Counted from the stretch's first letter, positions 1 to 8,993 are shown. The stretch is 64,000 nt of DNA from an uncultured Aquimarina sp. (GCA_947500545.1 CANMSO010000001.1:744001-808000), one strand, 5' to 3'. Made by a program: numbers and translations. The notes: generated from the sequence alone by a model not told the origin.

Positions 1-436
1 TATTCTTAGAATTATCTTCTGGATTTCGGGTAAGATTTTTGGCCCAGGCAACAGCATCTTCTAGATTTTCAAAACTCTGAAAAATGCTACGCATAAATAA
101 TTTTTCTACCAAGGAAGCAATAATGCCCTTGCGGGAATAACTAACAATGCCATATCCTTTTAACTTATAGTCACTTTTGAAGAATTTTATCCAATCACTA
201 GGTTTTACAGAGTACGAATGCACTCGATTAGAAATTAAGACCAACCCTTCTCCTTTTTGATCATACAATTCACTTAGTTCTGCAACAATCGGCTTGGCAT
301 GATCATCCCAAGTATATACAATACCCTCGTCGATCTCTGCCACAATAAAAGTATCAAACAAATAATATGTAGCACAGTCGTACCGTCTTTCACTTATAGC
401 GTCATGATAAAAAGCTGAGTTTTTTAAATATCCCAT
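1..436 (-). CDS. STAS/SEC14-like domain protein, partial (C-terminus outside window)
   Basis: An open frame reads from an ATG at 436 to the window edge without a stop, giving 145 codons of an incomplete protein. The alternating hydrophobic pattern (LFDTFIVAEIDEGIVYTWDDHA, then GLVLISNRVHSY and GIVSYSRKG) fits the small SpoIIAA/STAS-like proteins common in Flavobacteriaceae, which have no assigned reaction. The ending FENLEDAVAWAKNL is also typical of that group. The assignment rests on fold-like pattern only. The upstream ATG at the next position is in another frame. The region 437-608 up to the next promoter shows nothing else. Confidence 0.6.
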   Translation of the reverse strand, partial: MGYLKNSAFYHDAISERRYDCATYYLFDTFIVAEIDEGIVYTWDDHAKPIVAELSELYDQKGEGLVLISNRVHSYSVKPSDWIKFFKSDYKLKGYGIVSYSRKGIIASLVEKLFMRSIFQSFENLEDAVAWAKNLTRNPEDNSKN

Positions 437-608
437 AGCAAAGCATTAATTTCATTCGAAACATCACCAAACATCTCTTTAGGGGGTATGAAGAAGAGAA
501 TTAGTAATTGAAGATACTGATTAATCTTAACTTAAACTAAAAAATGATATTTTTTTTGACACTCTATTATCTAAGAAAATTCATGAGTACTAGTCTTAAA
601 ATTTTTAG

Positions 609-637
609 TTGATAATGTCTATAAAATAACTACTTTG
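609..637 (+). promoter_or_regulatory. Putative Bacteroidota-type promoter of the ECF42 sigma gene
   Basis: TTG at 609-611 is followed after 19 nt by TACTTTG at 631-637, one base shorter than the TAnnTTTG consensus. It lies 20 nt before the start codon. Seen in sequence; promoter activity is inferred. Confidence 0.35.
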
Positions 638-656
638 TACTGTCCATATATTTAGA

Positions 657-1919
657 ATGAATAGTACCGACAAAAAAGACAGCCAAGAACTTACCGAACA
701 TTTCTTCAGGAACGAATACGGAAAAATTGTATCTGTTATTACCCGATATATTGGGACTAATGATGTACAAACTGCAGAGGATATAGTCCAAGAAACCCTT
801 TTGAAAGCAGTAGATCACTGGCAACATAACGGTGTACCAAAGAATCCAAAGGCATGGCTATACACCACTGCAAAAAACCATACGCTCAATGTATTAAAAC
901 GAAATAAGTATAAAACTGAATATGAATCGCAACTAAAACCAGAGAGTGATCAGCAAGAATTAGAACATCTTGATATTTCTGAAGAGCAGATTAACGATGA
1001 ACAGCTTAAAATGATGTTTGTGTGCTGTCATCCTTCAATTTCAGAACCTTCACAAATCACCTTGATCTTAAAAATATTATGTGGATTCAGTATTATAGAA
1101 ATTGCGAATGCGTTTTTTACCACTACCGAAACCATCAACAAACGACTTGTGCGTGGACGAAAACAATTAAGGGAGGCACAGATTTCTTTTGAAATTCCGA
1201 AGGACATCACCAAAAGCCTGGATATAGTACTTAAAACGATCTACTTGCTTTTTAATGAAGGATACAGCCCATCTCAACAGAATATAGTAGTGCGATATGA
1301 TCTTTGCCTTGAATCTATAAGACTGACAGAAATTTTGGTTAACAATAAGCATATTTCTAATACCGCAGATGCTTCTGCCCTATTAGCATTAATGTATCTT
1401 AATGTCGCACGTTTTGAAGCACGTAATGATGCTGGTGATCTTATAGAAATGCACAAACAAGATCGCAAAAAATGGAACTTATCCTTGATTAACAGAGGTA
1501 TCCATTACCTAAATGAAACAACTAAGAACGAGTCACTTTCTATATATCTAATCTTGGCCACTATTTCTGGACATCATTGCATTGCTCCTAGCTTTGAGGA
1601 AACCGATTGGACGGCAATATTAATGCTTTATGATAGTCTTTTGGAGCTTCAGGACACTCCTTTGGTGCGTTTGAATAGAAGTATTCCCTATGCAAAAGTA
1701 AAAGGAAACACCGCTGGTATTAGACTGTTACAAGAGCTACAGCATACTTCAGATATAGAAAGTCATTATCTTTTTCATGCTACCCTGGCAGAATTTTATA
1801 TTCAGGAAAACATGAATACAAATGCCCATAAGTCTTTAGAAAAGGCAATTTCGTTATGCACTAATACAAGAGATGTAGCGCTATTAGAAAAAAAAATAAA
1901 AAGTGTAATAATTACATAA
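657..1919 (+). CDS. ECF42-type RNA polymerase sigma factor with C-terminal TPR-like domain
   Basis: The first 180 residues carry sigma-70 region 2 (about 13-85, with AEDIVQETLLKAVDHW and KAWLYTTAKN) and region 4 (about 110-175, with IIEIANAFFTTTETINKRLVRGRKQL). About 240 further residues form a helical, TPR-like domain. This length and layout fit the ECF42 group, in which the extension takes part in control and no anti-sigma factor is encoded nearby. None is seen here either. The group is typically linked to YCII/DGPF proteins, and one lies two genes downstream at 3882-4238, so the three genes probably form one transcription unit. The inducing signal cannot be read from the sequence. Confidence 0.88.
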   Translation: MNSTDKKDSQELTEHFFRNEYGKIVSVITRYIGTNDVQTAEDIVQETLLKAVDHWQHNGVPKNPKAWLYTTAKNHTLNVLKRNKYKTEYESQLKPESDQQELEHLDISEEQINDEQLKMMFVCCHPSISEPSQITLILKILCGFSIIEIANAFFTTTETINKRLVRGRKQLREAQISFEIPKDITKSLDIVLKTIYLLFNEGYSPSQQNIVVRYDLCLESIRLTEILVNNKHISNTADASALLALMYLNVARFEARNDAGDLIEMHKQDRKKWNLSLINRGIHYLNETTKNESLSIYLILATISGHHCIAPSFEETDWTAILMLYDSLLELQDTPLVRLNRSIPYAKVKGNTAGIRLLQELQHTSDIESHYLFHATLAEFYIQENMNTNAHKSLEKAISLCTNTRDVALLEKKIKSVIIT

Positions 1920-2002
1920 ACTTAATTTAACGCAAGGTATACCTACTCTGAAATAGCTTATATTTAAACATTATAAAATTTCATCAATCAATCTTAAACA
2001 TT

Positions 2003-3841
2003 ATGAAAAAAGCTTTCTTGATTTTTGCTTCATTTTCCATTTTCTTATCCTGTTCTAAAACTCCCGAACCAGTAACGCCTCCAGATAAAATAAAATTGGT
2101 TGAGACGAGCTTGATACCTATAGTCTATATCGAAGGTGATTCTACTTGGACTATCGAAGAACGCATGAAACATTATGGAGTACCGGGTGTAAGTATAGCC
2201 GTTATTAACAATTACCAAATCGAATGGGTAAAAAGTTATGGGGTTATGGATAAAGAAACCCAGATACCCGTAACTGATAAAACCTTATTTCAGGCCGGTT
2301 CTATAAGTAAACCTGTCGCAGCCTTCGGAGCATTAAAAATGGTTGAGCAGAATAAAATCAGTCTGGATGAAGATATCAATACGTATTTACAATCCTGGAA
2401 ATTACCAGATAGCGAGTTTACCAAAGAAAAGAAAGTAGCACTAAAACATTTAGTTAGTCATACAGGCGGACTCACCGTACATGGTTTTTGGGGGTATAGT
2501 CCAGATCTTCCTGTACCATCTCTGTTAGAAGTACTTAACGGCACACCGCCTGCCAACTCTGCTCCTATTTTTGTAGATAAAACACCCGAAGAAAGTTTTC
2601 GATATTCTGGAGGAGGATATACAATCATGCAACAAATGATGATAGATGTAGAGCAAAAAACTTTTCCCGATCTTATGAATACGTTAGTTCTTGATCCTTT
2701 GGGAATGAATAATAGTACGTATGATCAACCGCTCAAAGCAGAGCAATTAAAAATGTCAGCCACAGGGTACTTACCAAATGGAGATATGACCAAAGGAAAA
2801 AGGCATACATATCCAGAGATGGCTGCAGCAGGATTATGGACAACAGCAGAAGATCTTGCCAAATTTGCTATTAACTTACAACAAAGCTCCAAAGGGGAAA
2901 ATAATACCGTACTATCACAAGATATGACGAACAAAATGTTAACTCCCTTTATTGAGGATCACATTGGATTGGGAATATTTATTTCTGATTTGAATGGCGA
3001 AATTTATTTTGGTCACGGTGGTTGGGATGAAGGATTCTCTAGCGAACTTAAAGCACATAAGGATAAAGGATACGGCGTAGTTGTGCTTACAAACTCTAAT
3101 CATCCAAGGTTTATTTCAGAACTTATTCAATCAGTAGCACTTACTTATGAATGGGATAATTATGTACCTGTATTTAAAAAAATAAACACTACAGAGGCTG
3201 AACTTGAACAAGTAATTGGTCGTTATCGATTGCATAAAGATCGCCTAACTAAGGTATATCAAAAGGGAAATCAACTCTATAAGAAAAGTATGGGAGAGAA
3301 ACCTTTAGAACTTGTAAAAGTCTCTGACAGTACTTTTGTGAATAGAGACAGTGATAGACAAATTCAGTTTAAAGTGAATACAGATACAGGATTGATGAAT
3401 GCGCTAATTATCCACCCCGATACCAGAGAAATAGTAGCCACCCTTACTCGTATGGCAGAAGATGAAAAACTACCTATAGAATTTCTAGAAGCCGGTGATT
3501 ATGACAAAGGGTTACAAGCCTACAAAGAGCTAAAGACGACTGAACCTGAAGCACAAGCGGTACAAGAAAACAATATCAATAGATTGGGTTATCAATTACT
3601 AAACAACGATCAGGTAAAATTGGCTATCGATGTATTTCAAGTTAATGTTGCCCTGTATCCTGAAAGTTTTAATGTTTATGATAGCTATGCTGAGGCTTCT
3701 ATGATCAATGAGGACTGGGATGTAGCCATAGAGAACTATAAAAAGTCTTTTGCTCTTAATCCTGAAAATACAAATGCTACCAAAATGATCGAAAAGATTG
3801 AGAATGAGAAAAAAAATAAAAAGGTTGTCCCTATTCCTTAA
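2003..3841 (+). CDS. Serine hydrolase lipoprotein, beta-lactamase/PBP-like, with C-terminal TPR
   Basis: A lipoprotein signal ends in FLSC with the lipidated Cys at residue 17. The class C beta-lactamase/DD-peptidase fold follows, with SxxK at S100-K103 (SISK), a YSG motif at Y201 in place of the usual YxN, and HGG near residue 336 in place of KTG. These features are those of the broad serine hydrolase/esterase branch (PF00144) rather than a true antibiotic-hydrolysing enzyme. The last 130 residues or so contain TPR-like helices (SYAEASMINEDWDVAIENY). It lies between the ECF42 sigma factor and the YCII protein, so it is a likely member of that regulon. Its substrate is unknown. Confidence 0.85.
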   Translation: MKKAFLIFASFSIFLSCSKTPEPVTPPDKIKLVETSLIPIVYIEGDSTWTIEERMKHYGVPGVSIAVINNYQIEWVKSYGVMDKETQIPVTDKTLFQAGSISKPVAAFGALKMVEQNKISLDEDINTYLQSWKLPDSEFTKEKKVALKHLVSHTGGLTVHGFWGYSPDLPVPSLLEVLNGTPPANSAPIFVDKTPEESFRYSGGGYTIMQQMMIDVEQKTFPDLMNTLVLDPLGMNNSTYDQPLKAEQLKMSATGYLPNGDMTKGKRHTYPEMAAAGLWTTAEDLAKFAINLQQSSKGENNTVLSQDMTNKMLTPFIEDHIGLGIFISDLNGEIYFGHGGWDEGFSSELKAHKDKGYGVVVLTNSNHPRFISELIQSVALTYEWDNYVPVFKKINTTEAELEQVIGRYRLHKDRLTKVYQKGNQLYKKSMGEKPLELVKVSDSTFVNRDSDRQIQFKVNTDTGLMNALIIHPDTREIVATLTRMAEDEKLPIEFLEAGDYDKGLQAYKELKTTEPEAQAVQENNINRLGYQLLNNDQVKLAIDVFQVNVALYPESFNVYDSYAEASMINEDWDVAIENYKKSFALNPENTNATKMIEKIENEKKNKKVVPIP

Positions 3842-3881
3842 GCTCGATTGTTGTAAGGGTATAATCATAAAAATATAAACA

Positions 3882-4238
3882 ATGAAAGAATTCATGTTAT
3901 TTATTAGAAGCGAAGAGCAACCAAAAGCAAACCTTTCGCCAGAGCAATTACAACAACATATCGAGAAAGTTGGTGGATTTATAAAACGATTAACTGAAGA
4001 AGGAAGAATGAAATCTGCACAACCCTTGGAAATGGAGGGACGTATACTATCATATAAAAATGGAAAAATCATTGATGGTCCATACAATGAAACCAAAGAA
4101 ATTATATCTGGATACTATCATTTACTAGCTAAAGATTTAGAAGAAGCAATAGAGATTACCAAAGGTGATCCAAGGTTTGAAGAAGGGATCTGGCGCATAG
4201 AAATTAGACCTGTTTTAAAAGTTGAAGGAATAAATTAG
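3882..4238 (+). CDS. YCII/DGPF-domain protein
   Basis: This 118-residue protein has the YCII-family core, with KEFMLFIRSEE at the start and the DGPF signature as DGPYNETKEIISGYY near residue 66. Family members are small alpha-beta ferredoxin-fold proteins with no firmly established reaction. Their genes recur beside ECF42 sigma factors, which matches the gene at 657-1919. The start ATG follows 40 nt after the hydrolase gene, consistent with cotranscription. Confidence 0.85.
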   Translation: MKEFMLFIRSEEQPKANLSPEQLQQHIEKVGGFIKRLTEEGRMKSAQPLEMEGRILSYKNGKIIDGPYNETKEIISGYYHLLAKDLEEAIEITKGDPRFEEGIWRIEIRPVLKVEGIN

Positions 4239-4280
4239 GTAATTATTGCAAAACATTATATATCAACTATTTAGAATATT

Positions 4281-4316
4281 AATACCCTAATAAAATAATA
4301 GCTTTATTAGGGTATT
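4281..4316. terminator. Bidirectional Rho-independent terminator
   Basis: Two perfect 14-bp arms (AATACCCTAATAAA at 4281-4294 and its complement at 4303-4316) enclose an 8-nt loop. It lies between the convergent YCII gene and the minus-strand peptide genes, and the A/T-rich arm ends can serve both directions. Confidence 0.7.
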
Positions 4317-4320
4317 GGTT

Positions 4321-4491
4321 TTAATGATATATTCTACATGCACCTCGCACACAATCGGCTGCAGGGTCACAACAGTCCGTACTAATACGACACTGGAAAC
4401 ATGGGAAAGGTATACTACTTCCTATGAGGAACTTTTGTTCTTTTTTACTAAGGTTTTTGATACCTGGTAATTCTGATAGTCTACGTATCAT
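4321..4491 (-). CDS. Cys-rich bacteriocin/RiPP-like peptide precursor (second of tandem pair)
   Basis: This 56-residue peptide has an N-terminal leader (MIRRLSELPGIKNLSKKEQ) closely matching the leader type of Bacteroidota bacteriocin-like and RiPP precursors, whose hallmark is a Leu-rich stretch, then K-x-L-[SN]-K-K-E-Q, then a Gly-containing processing site (here IGSS). The C-terminal 26 residues hold six Cys (CFQC, DCC, DC, AC). A longer frame begins upstream at 4536, but starting at 4491 puts the leader at the N-terminus, aligns with the sister gene and avoids overlapping that gene. No maturation enzyme or peptidase-ABC transporter lies nearby. Product activity is not known. Confidence 0.65.
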   Translation of the reverse strand: MIRRLSELPGIKNLSKKEQKFLIGSSIPFPCFQCRISTDCCDPAADCVRGACRIYH

Positions 4492-4502
4492 CTTTCTAGG
4501 TT

Positions 4503-4670
4503 TTAAATGAAATAAAGACACCTTCCAAATTCGCAAACCTGCTCTGGGTTATTGCAATCTGCATCTCTAATACACTCCCAGTTAAGACAACAGCCCTGAC
4601 CGGTGATATCATGTTGTTCTTTTTTGTTGAGTTTTTTAACTCCGTCTAAGTTTAAAATGTCGTGTAACAT
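4503..4670 (-). CDS. Cys-rich bacteriocin/RiPP-like peptide precursor (first of tandem pair)
   Basis: This 55-residue reading frame is too short for most ORF tracks. I read it from ATG 4670 to TAA 4503. Its leader (MLHDILNLDGVKKLNKKEQ) has the classic Bacteroidota LNL-x-G-VKKL-x-KKEQ form, followed by DITGQG and a core with six Cys (GCC, EC, DC, VC, RC). It sits 11 nt before the second peptide gene and shares its leader and the C-terminal DC-x-x-P-x-x-x-C-x-x-G-x-C pattern, so the pair arose by duplication. Function is inferred only from the leader; it may be a secreted antimicrobial or signalling peptide. Confidence 0.65.
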   Translation of the reverse strand: MLHDILNLDGVKKLNKKEQHDITGQGCCLNWECIRDADCNNPEQVCEFGRCLYFI

Positions 4671-4705
4671 AGTATAATAATTTATTGATTAATATACTTT
4701 ACAAA

Positions 4706-4734
4706 CGAAACTAAGCACACATTCTGTATTACAA
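4706..4734 (-). promoter_or_regulatory. Putative promoter of the Cys-rich peptide pair
   Basis: On the minus strand, TTG (complement of 4732-4734) is followed after 18 nt by TAGTTTCG (complement of 4706-4713), close to TTG-N17/23-TAnnTTTG. It lies 36 nt before the first peptide start. The rest of 4735-4922 shows no gene or clear structure. Confidence 0.4.
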
Positions 4735-4922
4735 ATCAGTACTTTAACAATCCATTTTGTTAAAATTATATTTGAACAGTAGCAGCTTAAACTCATGATA
4801 GTTGAGTTTCACCAAGGTTCTTCTTTTTTTTAAGAATGATCAATTCTATTTGCCGGATTAATTGACTTTTTCGTAAATTTAAAAAGCACAATCAGTACTT
4901 CTCTAACTTAAAACCTACCCTC

Positions 4923-6554
4923 ATGAAAGGACAAATCATGTCGTACCCCCTTACCACCAATGCAATATTAGAATACGGTAACCGAGTTTTTCCAGAACAA
5001 TCAATAATAAGTCACCTACCCAATAAAACAAGACACCAATACACCTTTGCAGACTTATACAAGCGTTGTAAGAAACTTTCTAATGCACTGGTCAATACGT
5101 TTGGAGTTAAACCGGGAGATATGATAGGAACTTTTGCATGGAACCACTATCAACATGTAGAACTGTATTATGCCATTCCTGGGGCGGCGGCTGTTTGCCA
5201 TACGATTAATATCAGGTTATCAGAGCAGCAGATCGAGTTTATTATCAATAATTCTGAAGATAAAATCATATTTGTTGATGCCTCTATTGCTCCTATGTTG
5301 GAAAAAATGGCATCCCTTCTGGTTACTGTAGAACATTTTGTAATCATTAACGCTCCCGATGGTTTTACAACTACCCTACCTAATACGATACAGTATGAAG
5401 ACTTGTTAAAAGAAGTTTCTGATGATTTTGAATGGATAACCGTTAATGAAAATGACGCATGTGCTATGTGTTATACCAGTGGTACAACAGGTCAACCCAA
5501 AGGTGCCTTATATTCACATAGATCTACCTATTTACATGCACTAAGTATTATGTCGCCTAATGCGGGCTGTTATGATGCTAATGATACAATACTTTTAATC
5601 GTCCCTCAGTTTCATGTAATGGCATGGGGATTTCCTTATATGTGCTTACTGGCAGGTGCGGCTATGGTGCTTCCGTCTTTAAACCTGCAGGCAGATGCCA
5701 TCATAGAAATGCTCATAAATGAAAAAATCAATAAAGCAAATGGGGTACCTACCATTTGGTTGGGTGTCTACGAAGCTCTAAAAAAGAACCCTCCCAAAGA
5801 AAAATTGGCGCTTGAAGAATATCTTGTTGGAGGGTCTGCCCTTCCACAGAGTCTTATTGAAGGTTTTGAAAGGGATTTTGGAGTTAGAGGTGTGCATGCT
5901 TGGGGAATGACAGAAACTTCTCCCTTAGGTAGTATATCAAGGTTACAACCTAAGCACAAGAAGCTTACCACAGCGGCCCAATTAAAAATACGTGCCAAAC
6001 AGGGTATTGAGATCCCCGGAGTAGAACTTAGAGTAGTGCAGGAAGATGGCTCTATTGCCCCTAGGGATGGTAAAACCGTGGGAGAACTTGAAATAAAAGG
6101 CGTCTGGGTGATCGATTCGTATTATAAAACAACGAGTAGAGAAAAGTTTTCTGATGATGGATGGTTTAAAACCGGAGATGTAAGCACTATTGATGCTGAT
6201 GGTTTTATGGAAATTACGGACCGAACAAAAGATTTAATCAAAAGTGGTGGTGAATGGATATCTAGTGTGGCCCTTGAAATCGCAATAATGGCACACGACA
6301 AAGTAATCGAGGCTGCCGTGATTGCTATACCTGATAAAAAGTGGGTAGAACGACCACTTGCTGGTGTCGTATTACGAGATAAGGACAAAAAAGTGACTCC
6401 AGAAGAGCTAATCGCATTTTTATCCAAAGACTTTGCGAAGTACCAGATCCCCGAGCATTACGTGTTTCTGGATGAAATTCCGAAAACTAGTGTAGGTAAG
6501 TTCAATAAAAAAGAAATGAGGCGCCTTTATGCCGAAGGGAAATTATCTAGATAG
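4923..6554 (+). CDS. Acyl-CoA synthetase (fatty acid/medium-chain AMP-dependent ligase)
   Basis: This 543-residue protein is a full-length ANL-superfamily enzyme that would activate a fatty acid to its CoA thioester with ATP. The AMP-binding P-loop is CYTSGTTGQPKG at about 183-194, the aromatic/acid motif is HAWGMTETSP, and the hinge/Asp motif is GWFKTGDVSTIDADGFMEITDRTKD. The C-terminal lysine motif is KTSVGKFNKKEM. The overall pattern, including the short N-terminus, resembles AlkK-like medium/long-chain ligases. Chain length cannot be read. MSYPL at residue 6 is an alternative start. Its 3' end overlaps the convergent Lrp gene by 8 bp. Confidence 0.88.
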   Translation: MKGQIMSYPLTTNAILEYGNRVFPEQSIISHLPNKTRHQYTFADLYKRCKKLSNALVNTFGVKPGDMIGTFAWNHYQHVELYYAIPGAAAVCHTINIRLSEQQIEFIINNSEDKIIFVDASIAPMLEKMASLLVTVEHFVIINAPDGFTTTLPNTIQYEDLLKEVSDDFEWITVNENDACAMCYTSGTTGQPKGALYSHRSTYLHALSIMSPNAGCYDANDTILLIVPQFHVMAWGFPYMCLLAGAAMVLPSLNLQADAIIEMLINEKINKANGVPTIWLGVYEALKKNPPKEKLALEEYLVGGSALPQSLIEGFERDFGVRGVHAWGMTETSPLGSISRLQPKHKKLTTAAQLKIRAKQGIEIPGVELRVVQEDGSIAPRDGKTVGELEIKGVWVIDSYYKTTSREKFSDDGWFKTGDVSTIDADGFMEITDRTKDLIKSGGEWISSVALEIAIMAHDKVIEAAVIAIPDKKWVERPLAGVVLRDKDKKVTPEELIAFLSKDFAKYQIPEHYVFLDEIPKTSVGKFNKKEMRRLYAEGKLSR

Positions 6555-6996
6555 GCATAGTTACTTTACCATGTTGCATCAATTCATTTAAGATCAACAA
6601 GGTGGTTGGATCCCCATGTTGTGCCAAACGATTAATAACTTCTTCCAGGTGTTTACTGTCCTTTAAGTGAAACTTCATAATAAGGCAGTCTTTGCCAGTA
6701 ACTCGAGTGCATGATACCATTTCGGGATACTGATCCAAAGAATCTGTAAAAGGTTGAAAATTAATTCTATTAACGCTCATCATAATAAAAGCAGAAAGCG
6801 ACCAACCCAATTTGGTTGGATCTACATTAGCGGTATAGCCCATGATCAACTCTGTATCTTCCATGCGCTGTACACGTTCTGCAACAGCCGAAGGCGATAG
6901 TCCTACTTCTCTGGCTATTTGAGCAAAAGATAAACGTGCATTCTCCTGTAATAGCTCTAAAATTTTCCAATCTAATTCATCTTTAACCATAATCAA
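6547..6996 (-). CDS. Lrp/AsnC-family transcriptional regulator
   Basis: The N-terminal winged helix (LDWKILELLQENARLSFAQI, then EVGLSPSAVAERVQRME) is followed by a RAM effector domain with the expected beta-alpha-beta pattern. At 149 residues it is standard for the family. It is divergent from the LysE-type exporter at 7120 across a 123-bp gap. This is a common pairing in which the Lrp protein senses an amino acid and activates its exporter, so that exporter is the likely target. Confidence 0.9.
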   Translation of the reverse strand: MIMVKDELDWKILELLQENARLSFAQIAREVGLSPSAVAERVQRMEDTELIMGYTANVDPTKLGWSLSAFIMMSVNRINFQPFTDSLDQYPEMVSCTRVTGKDCLIMKFHLKDSKHLEEVINRLAQHGDPTTLLILNELMQHGKVTMPI

Positions 6997-7119
6997 GGGT
7001 GTTTTTTAAACAAATAGATATATTCCTTTGAAGAAACAAAGATATACCATTGTTTCCATTTAGAAATACTATATATAACACATAATTTTGACTTCATAAA
7101 TCATGTAAATAACTACTTT

Positions 7120-7752
7120 ATGTTTGGAATTTTGAATTTTTGGGCTTTTGTATTAGCGGGAATACTACTTAATATTACTCCTGGTGTAGATACTATGTAT
7201 ATTTTAGGGCGTAGCATTTCCCAAGGAAAAAAATCTGGGGTTGTTTCTGCTCTTGGAATAGCTTCCGGAGCATTCTTACATTGTCTATTTGCTGCATTAG
7301 GCTTGTCAATACTTTTAGCAAAATCTGCACTAGCTTTTAGTTTTGTAAAATACGCCGGGGCTGCTTATCTAATATATCTGGGTATTAAATCACTGCGATC
7401 AAAATCAATACCGCCCGAATTGTTAGAAGAAAGTAAAACCACACAGTATCATTCTAAAGTGTATCTATCTGGTGTGTTAACCAATCTTCTTAATCCAAAA
7501 GTCGCTCTGTTCTTTCTGGCATTCTTACCACAATTTATCGATCCTAATTATGCTACAAGTGCCCTGCCCTTTCTGATTCTTGGGTTAACTTTTGTTACTA
7601 CAGGAACAATATGGTGTTTATTATTGGCTGTCTTTTCGGCAAGGATGGCAAGTAGAATAAGAAAATACCCTAAGGTGAAAACGTGGCTTGATAAAACCAC
7701 GGGAGTTCTTTTTATCTTTTTAGGAATACAATTAGCTTTGAGTAAGAAATAA
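7120..7752 (+). CDS. LysE/RhtB-family amino-acid exporter
   Basis: This 210-residue inner-membrane protein has about six hydrophobic segments. It begins with FWAFVLAGILLNITPGVDTM, the conserved first helix and TPG motif of LysE/RhtB exporters. The GxKSGxxSALGIASG motif and LLNPKVALFFLAFLPQFI are also typical. The start is fixed by the family N-terminus. The divergent Lrp gene suggests induction by an amino acid; the substrate is not identifiable. Confidence 0.9.
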   Translation: MFGILNFWAFVLAGILLNITPGVDTMYILGRSISQGKKSGVVSALGIASGAFLHCLFAALGLSILLAKSALAFSFVKYAGAAYLIYLGIKSLRSKSIPPELLEESKTTQYHSKVYLSGVLTNLLNPKVALFFLAFLPQFIDPNYATSALPFLILGLTFVTTGTIWCLLLAVFSARMASRIRKYPKVKTWLDKTTGVLFIFLGIQLALSKK

Positions 7753-7760
7753 AACCAACT

Positions 7761-8267
7761 ATGCACATAGAAAATTCAACGATAACAGATAGTACTACAA
7801 TATTAGAATTATATGATCATGCAATCGCATATCAGTTAAAAAAGGATGCTGTACACTGGCCTAAGTTTACAGTAACAGATATCAAAAAGGAAATTGATGC
7901 CCAACAACAATGGAAAATTACAATTGATGGTCAAATCGCTTGTGTATGGATGACTACTTTTGATGACCCATATATCTGGGGAGATAAAAACAAGGATCCA
8001 TCTGTATATATTCATCGTATTGCTACTAATCCTATATTTAGAGGGCATCATTTGGTAAAAAAGATAATCGCTTGGGCACTTGTTTTTGCTAAGGAACAGC
8101 AAAAAAACTTCATTCGTATGGATACTGCAGGGCATAACGAGGGACTAATTGCTTATTATACAAGTTGTGGGTTTAATTTTTTAGGGTCAAACCCTCTAAA
8201 AGATGTAACTAATTTACCGGTACATTATCACAACACACGCGTTTGTCTTTTTGAGATGGAAGTTTAG
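7761..8267 (+). CDS. GNAT-family N-acetyltransferase
   Basis: This 168-residue protein shows the GNAT core: beta strand YIHRIATNPIFRGHHLVKKIIAWALVFA (acetyl-CoA loop as R-x-x-x-L-V, a degenerate Q/RxxGxG/A) and FIRMDTAGHNEGLIAYYTSCGFNFLG near the C-terminus. It starts 8 nt after the LysE gene and is probably cotranscribed. The acceptor substrate is unknown. Confidence 0.82.
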   Translation: MHIENSTITDSTTILELYDHAIAYQLKKDAVHWPKFTVTDIKKEIDAQQQWKITIDGQIACVWMTTFDDPYIWGDKNKDPSVYIHRIATNPIFRGHHLVKKIIAWALVFAKEQQKNFIRMDTAGHNEGLIAYYTSCGFNFLGSNPLKDVTNLPVHYHNTRVCLFEMEV

Positions 8268-8327
8268 ACTAATGTAACAACTTGTACCTCTATTCGTCTG
8301 AAATGTATATTACAAAAGACGAAACCA

Positions 8328-8993
8328 ATGAATATATTACAAAAATCTGCAGGTATTGCTGCTATTGTTGAGGCTCATATTTATATCATCGCTTTTATTT
8401 TTTATGGCGCCATATTAGAATATCCTCCCACAAATGCAAGTGTAACACAAGAGCTTGCTTTTCTATCTGATAACCATTTAGCTTTTTATATAATGGATCT
8501 TATAGGATATGTCCTATTTGGTATGCTGCTTGTTGTGTTAGTCCTTGCGGTTCATAAACGTTTGAAAAAACATACTCCAAACCTTTCACAAATTGCAGCT
8601 ATCTTTGGTTTTCTTTGGGCAGCACTTGTAATTACTAGCGGAATGATTTCTAGCGTAGGATTAAATGAGGTTATAGAACTCGGTAATGAAAATCCTGAGA
8701 AGGCTATGATGATTTGGTCCACTATCGCTATTATTACTGAAGGAATAGGTGGCGGAAATGAAATTGTTGGTGGTGTTTGGGTTCTACTTTTAAGCATTGC
8801 GGCTTTACAAGGGAAAAATCTACCAAAACCTCTGATATACTTGGGGATACTGGTTGGTACGACAGGTATATTAACCACTTATCCTGCCGATATATTTACC
8901 GAGATTTTTGGGATAAGTCAAATCATCTGGTTTCTGTGGCTTGGGGTTTATATGTTACAAAACACATCAAATTCAGTAAGAAATAACGTATGA
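8328..8993 (+). CDS. DUF4386-like integral membrane protein
   Basis: A 221-residue protein with about six or seven hydrophobic segments, including an N-terminal SAGIAAIVEAHIYIIAFIFY helix and a conserved GGGNEIVGGVWVLLLSIAAL segment. The arrangement resembles DUF4386 proteins, which have no known role. It lies between two GNAT acetyltransferase genes on the same strand. I base the family call on hydropathy and motif memory, not on a search. Confidence 0.6.
   Translation: MNILQKSAGIAAIVEAHIYIIAFIFYGAILEYPPTNASVTQELAFLSDNHLAFYIMDLIGYVLFGMLLVVLVLAVHKRLKKHTPNLSQIAAIFGFLWAALVITSGMISSVGLNEVIELGNENPEKAMMIWSTIAIITEGIGGGNEIVGGVWVLLLSIAALQGKNLPKPLIYLGILVGTTGILTTYPADIFTEIFGISQIIWFLWLGVYMLQNTSNSVRNNV

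Noticed and set aside
2003..3841. Beta-lactamase-fold protein as a true beta-lactamase
   Set aside because: The YSG and HGG motifs and TPR tail fit the broad serine hydrolase group better than an antibiotic-hydrolysing class C enzyme.
3599..4096. 165-codon minus-strand frame across the hydrolase end and YCII gene
   Set aside because: It overlaps two well-supported plus-strand genes and shows no domain.
7114..7120. TACTTTA upstream of the LysE gene as a -7 box, sharing AAATAACTACTTT with the sigma-gene promoter
   Set aside because: It overlaps the start codon fixed by the family N-terminus, so it could not serve that gene.
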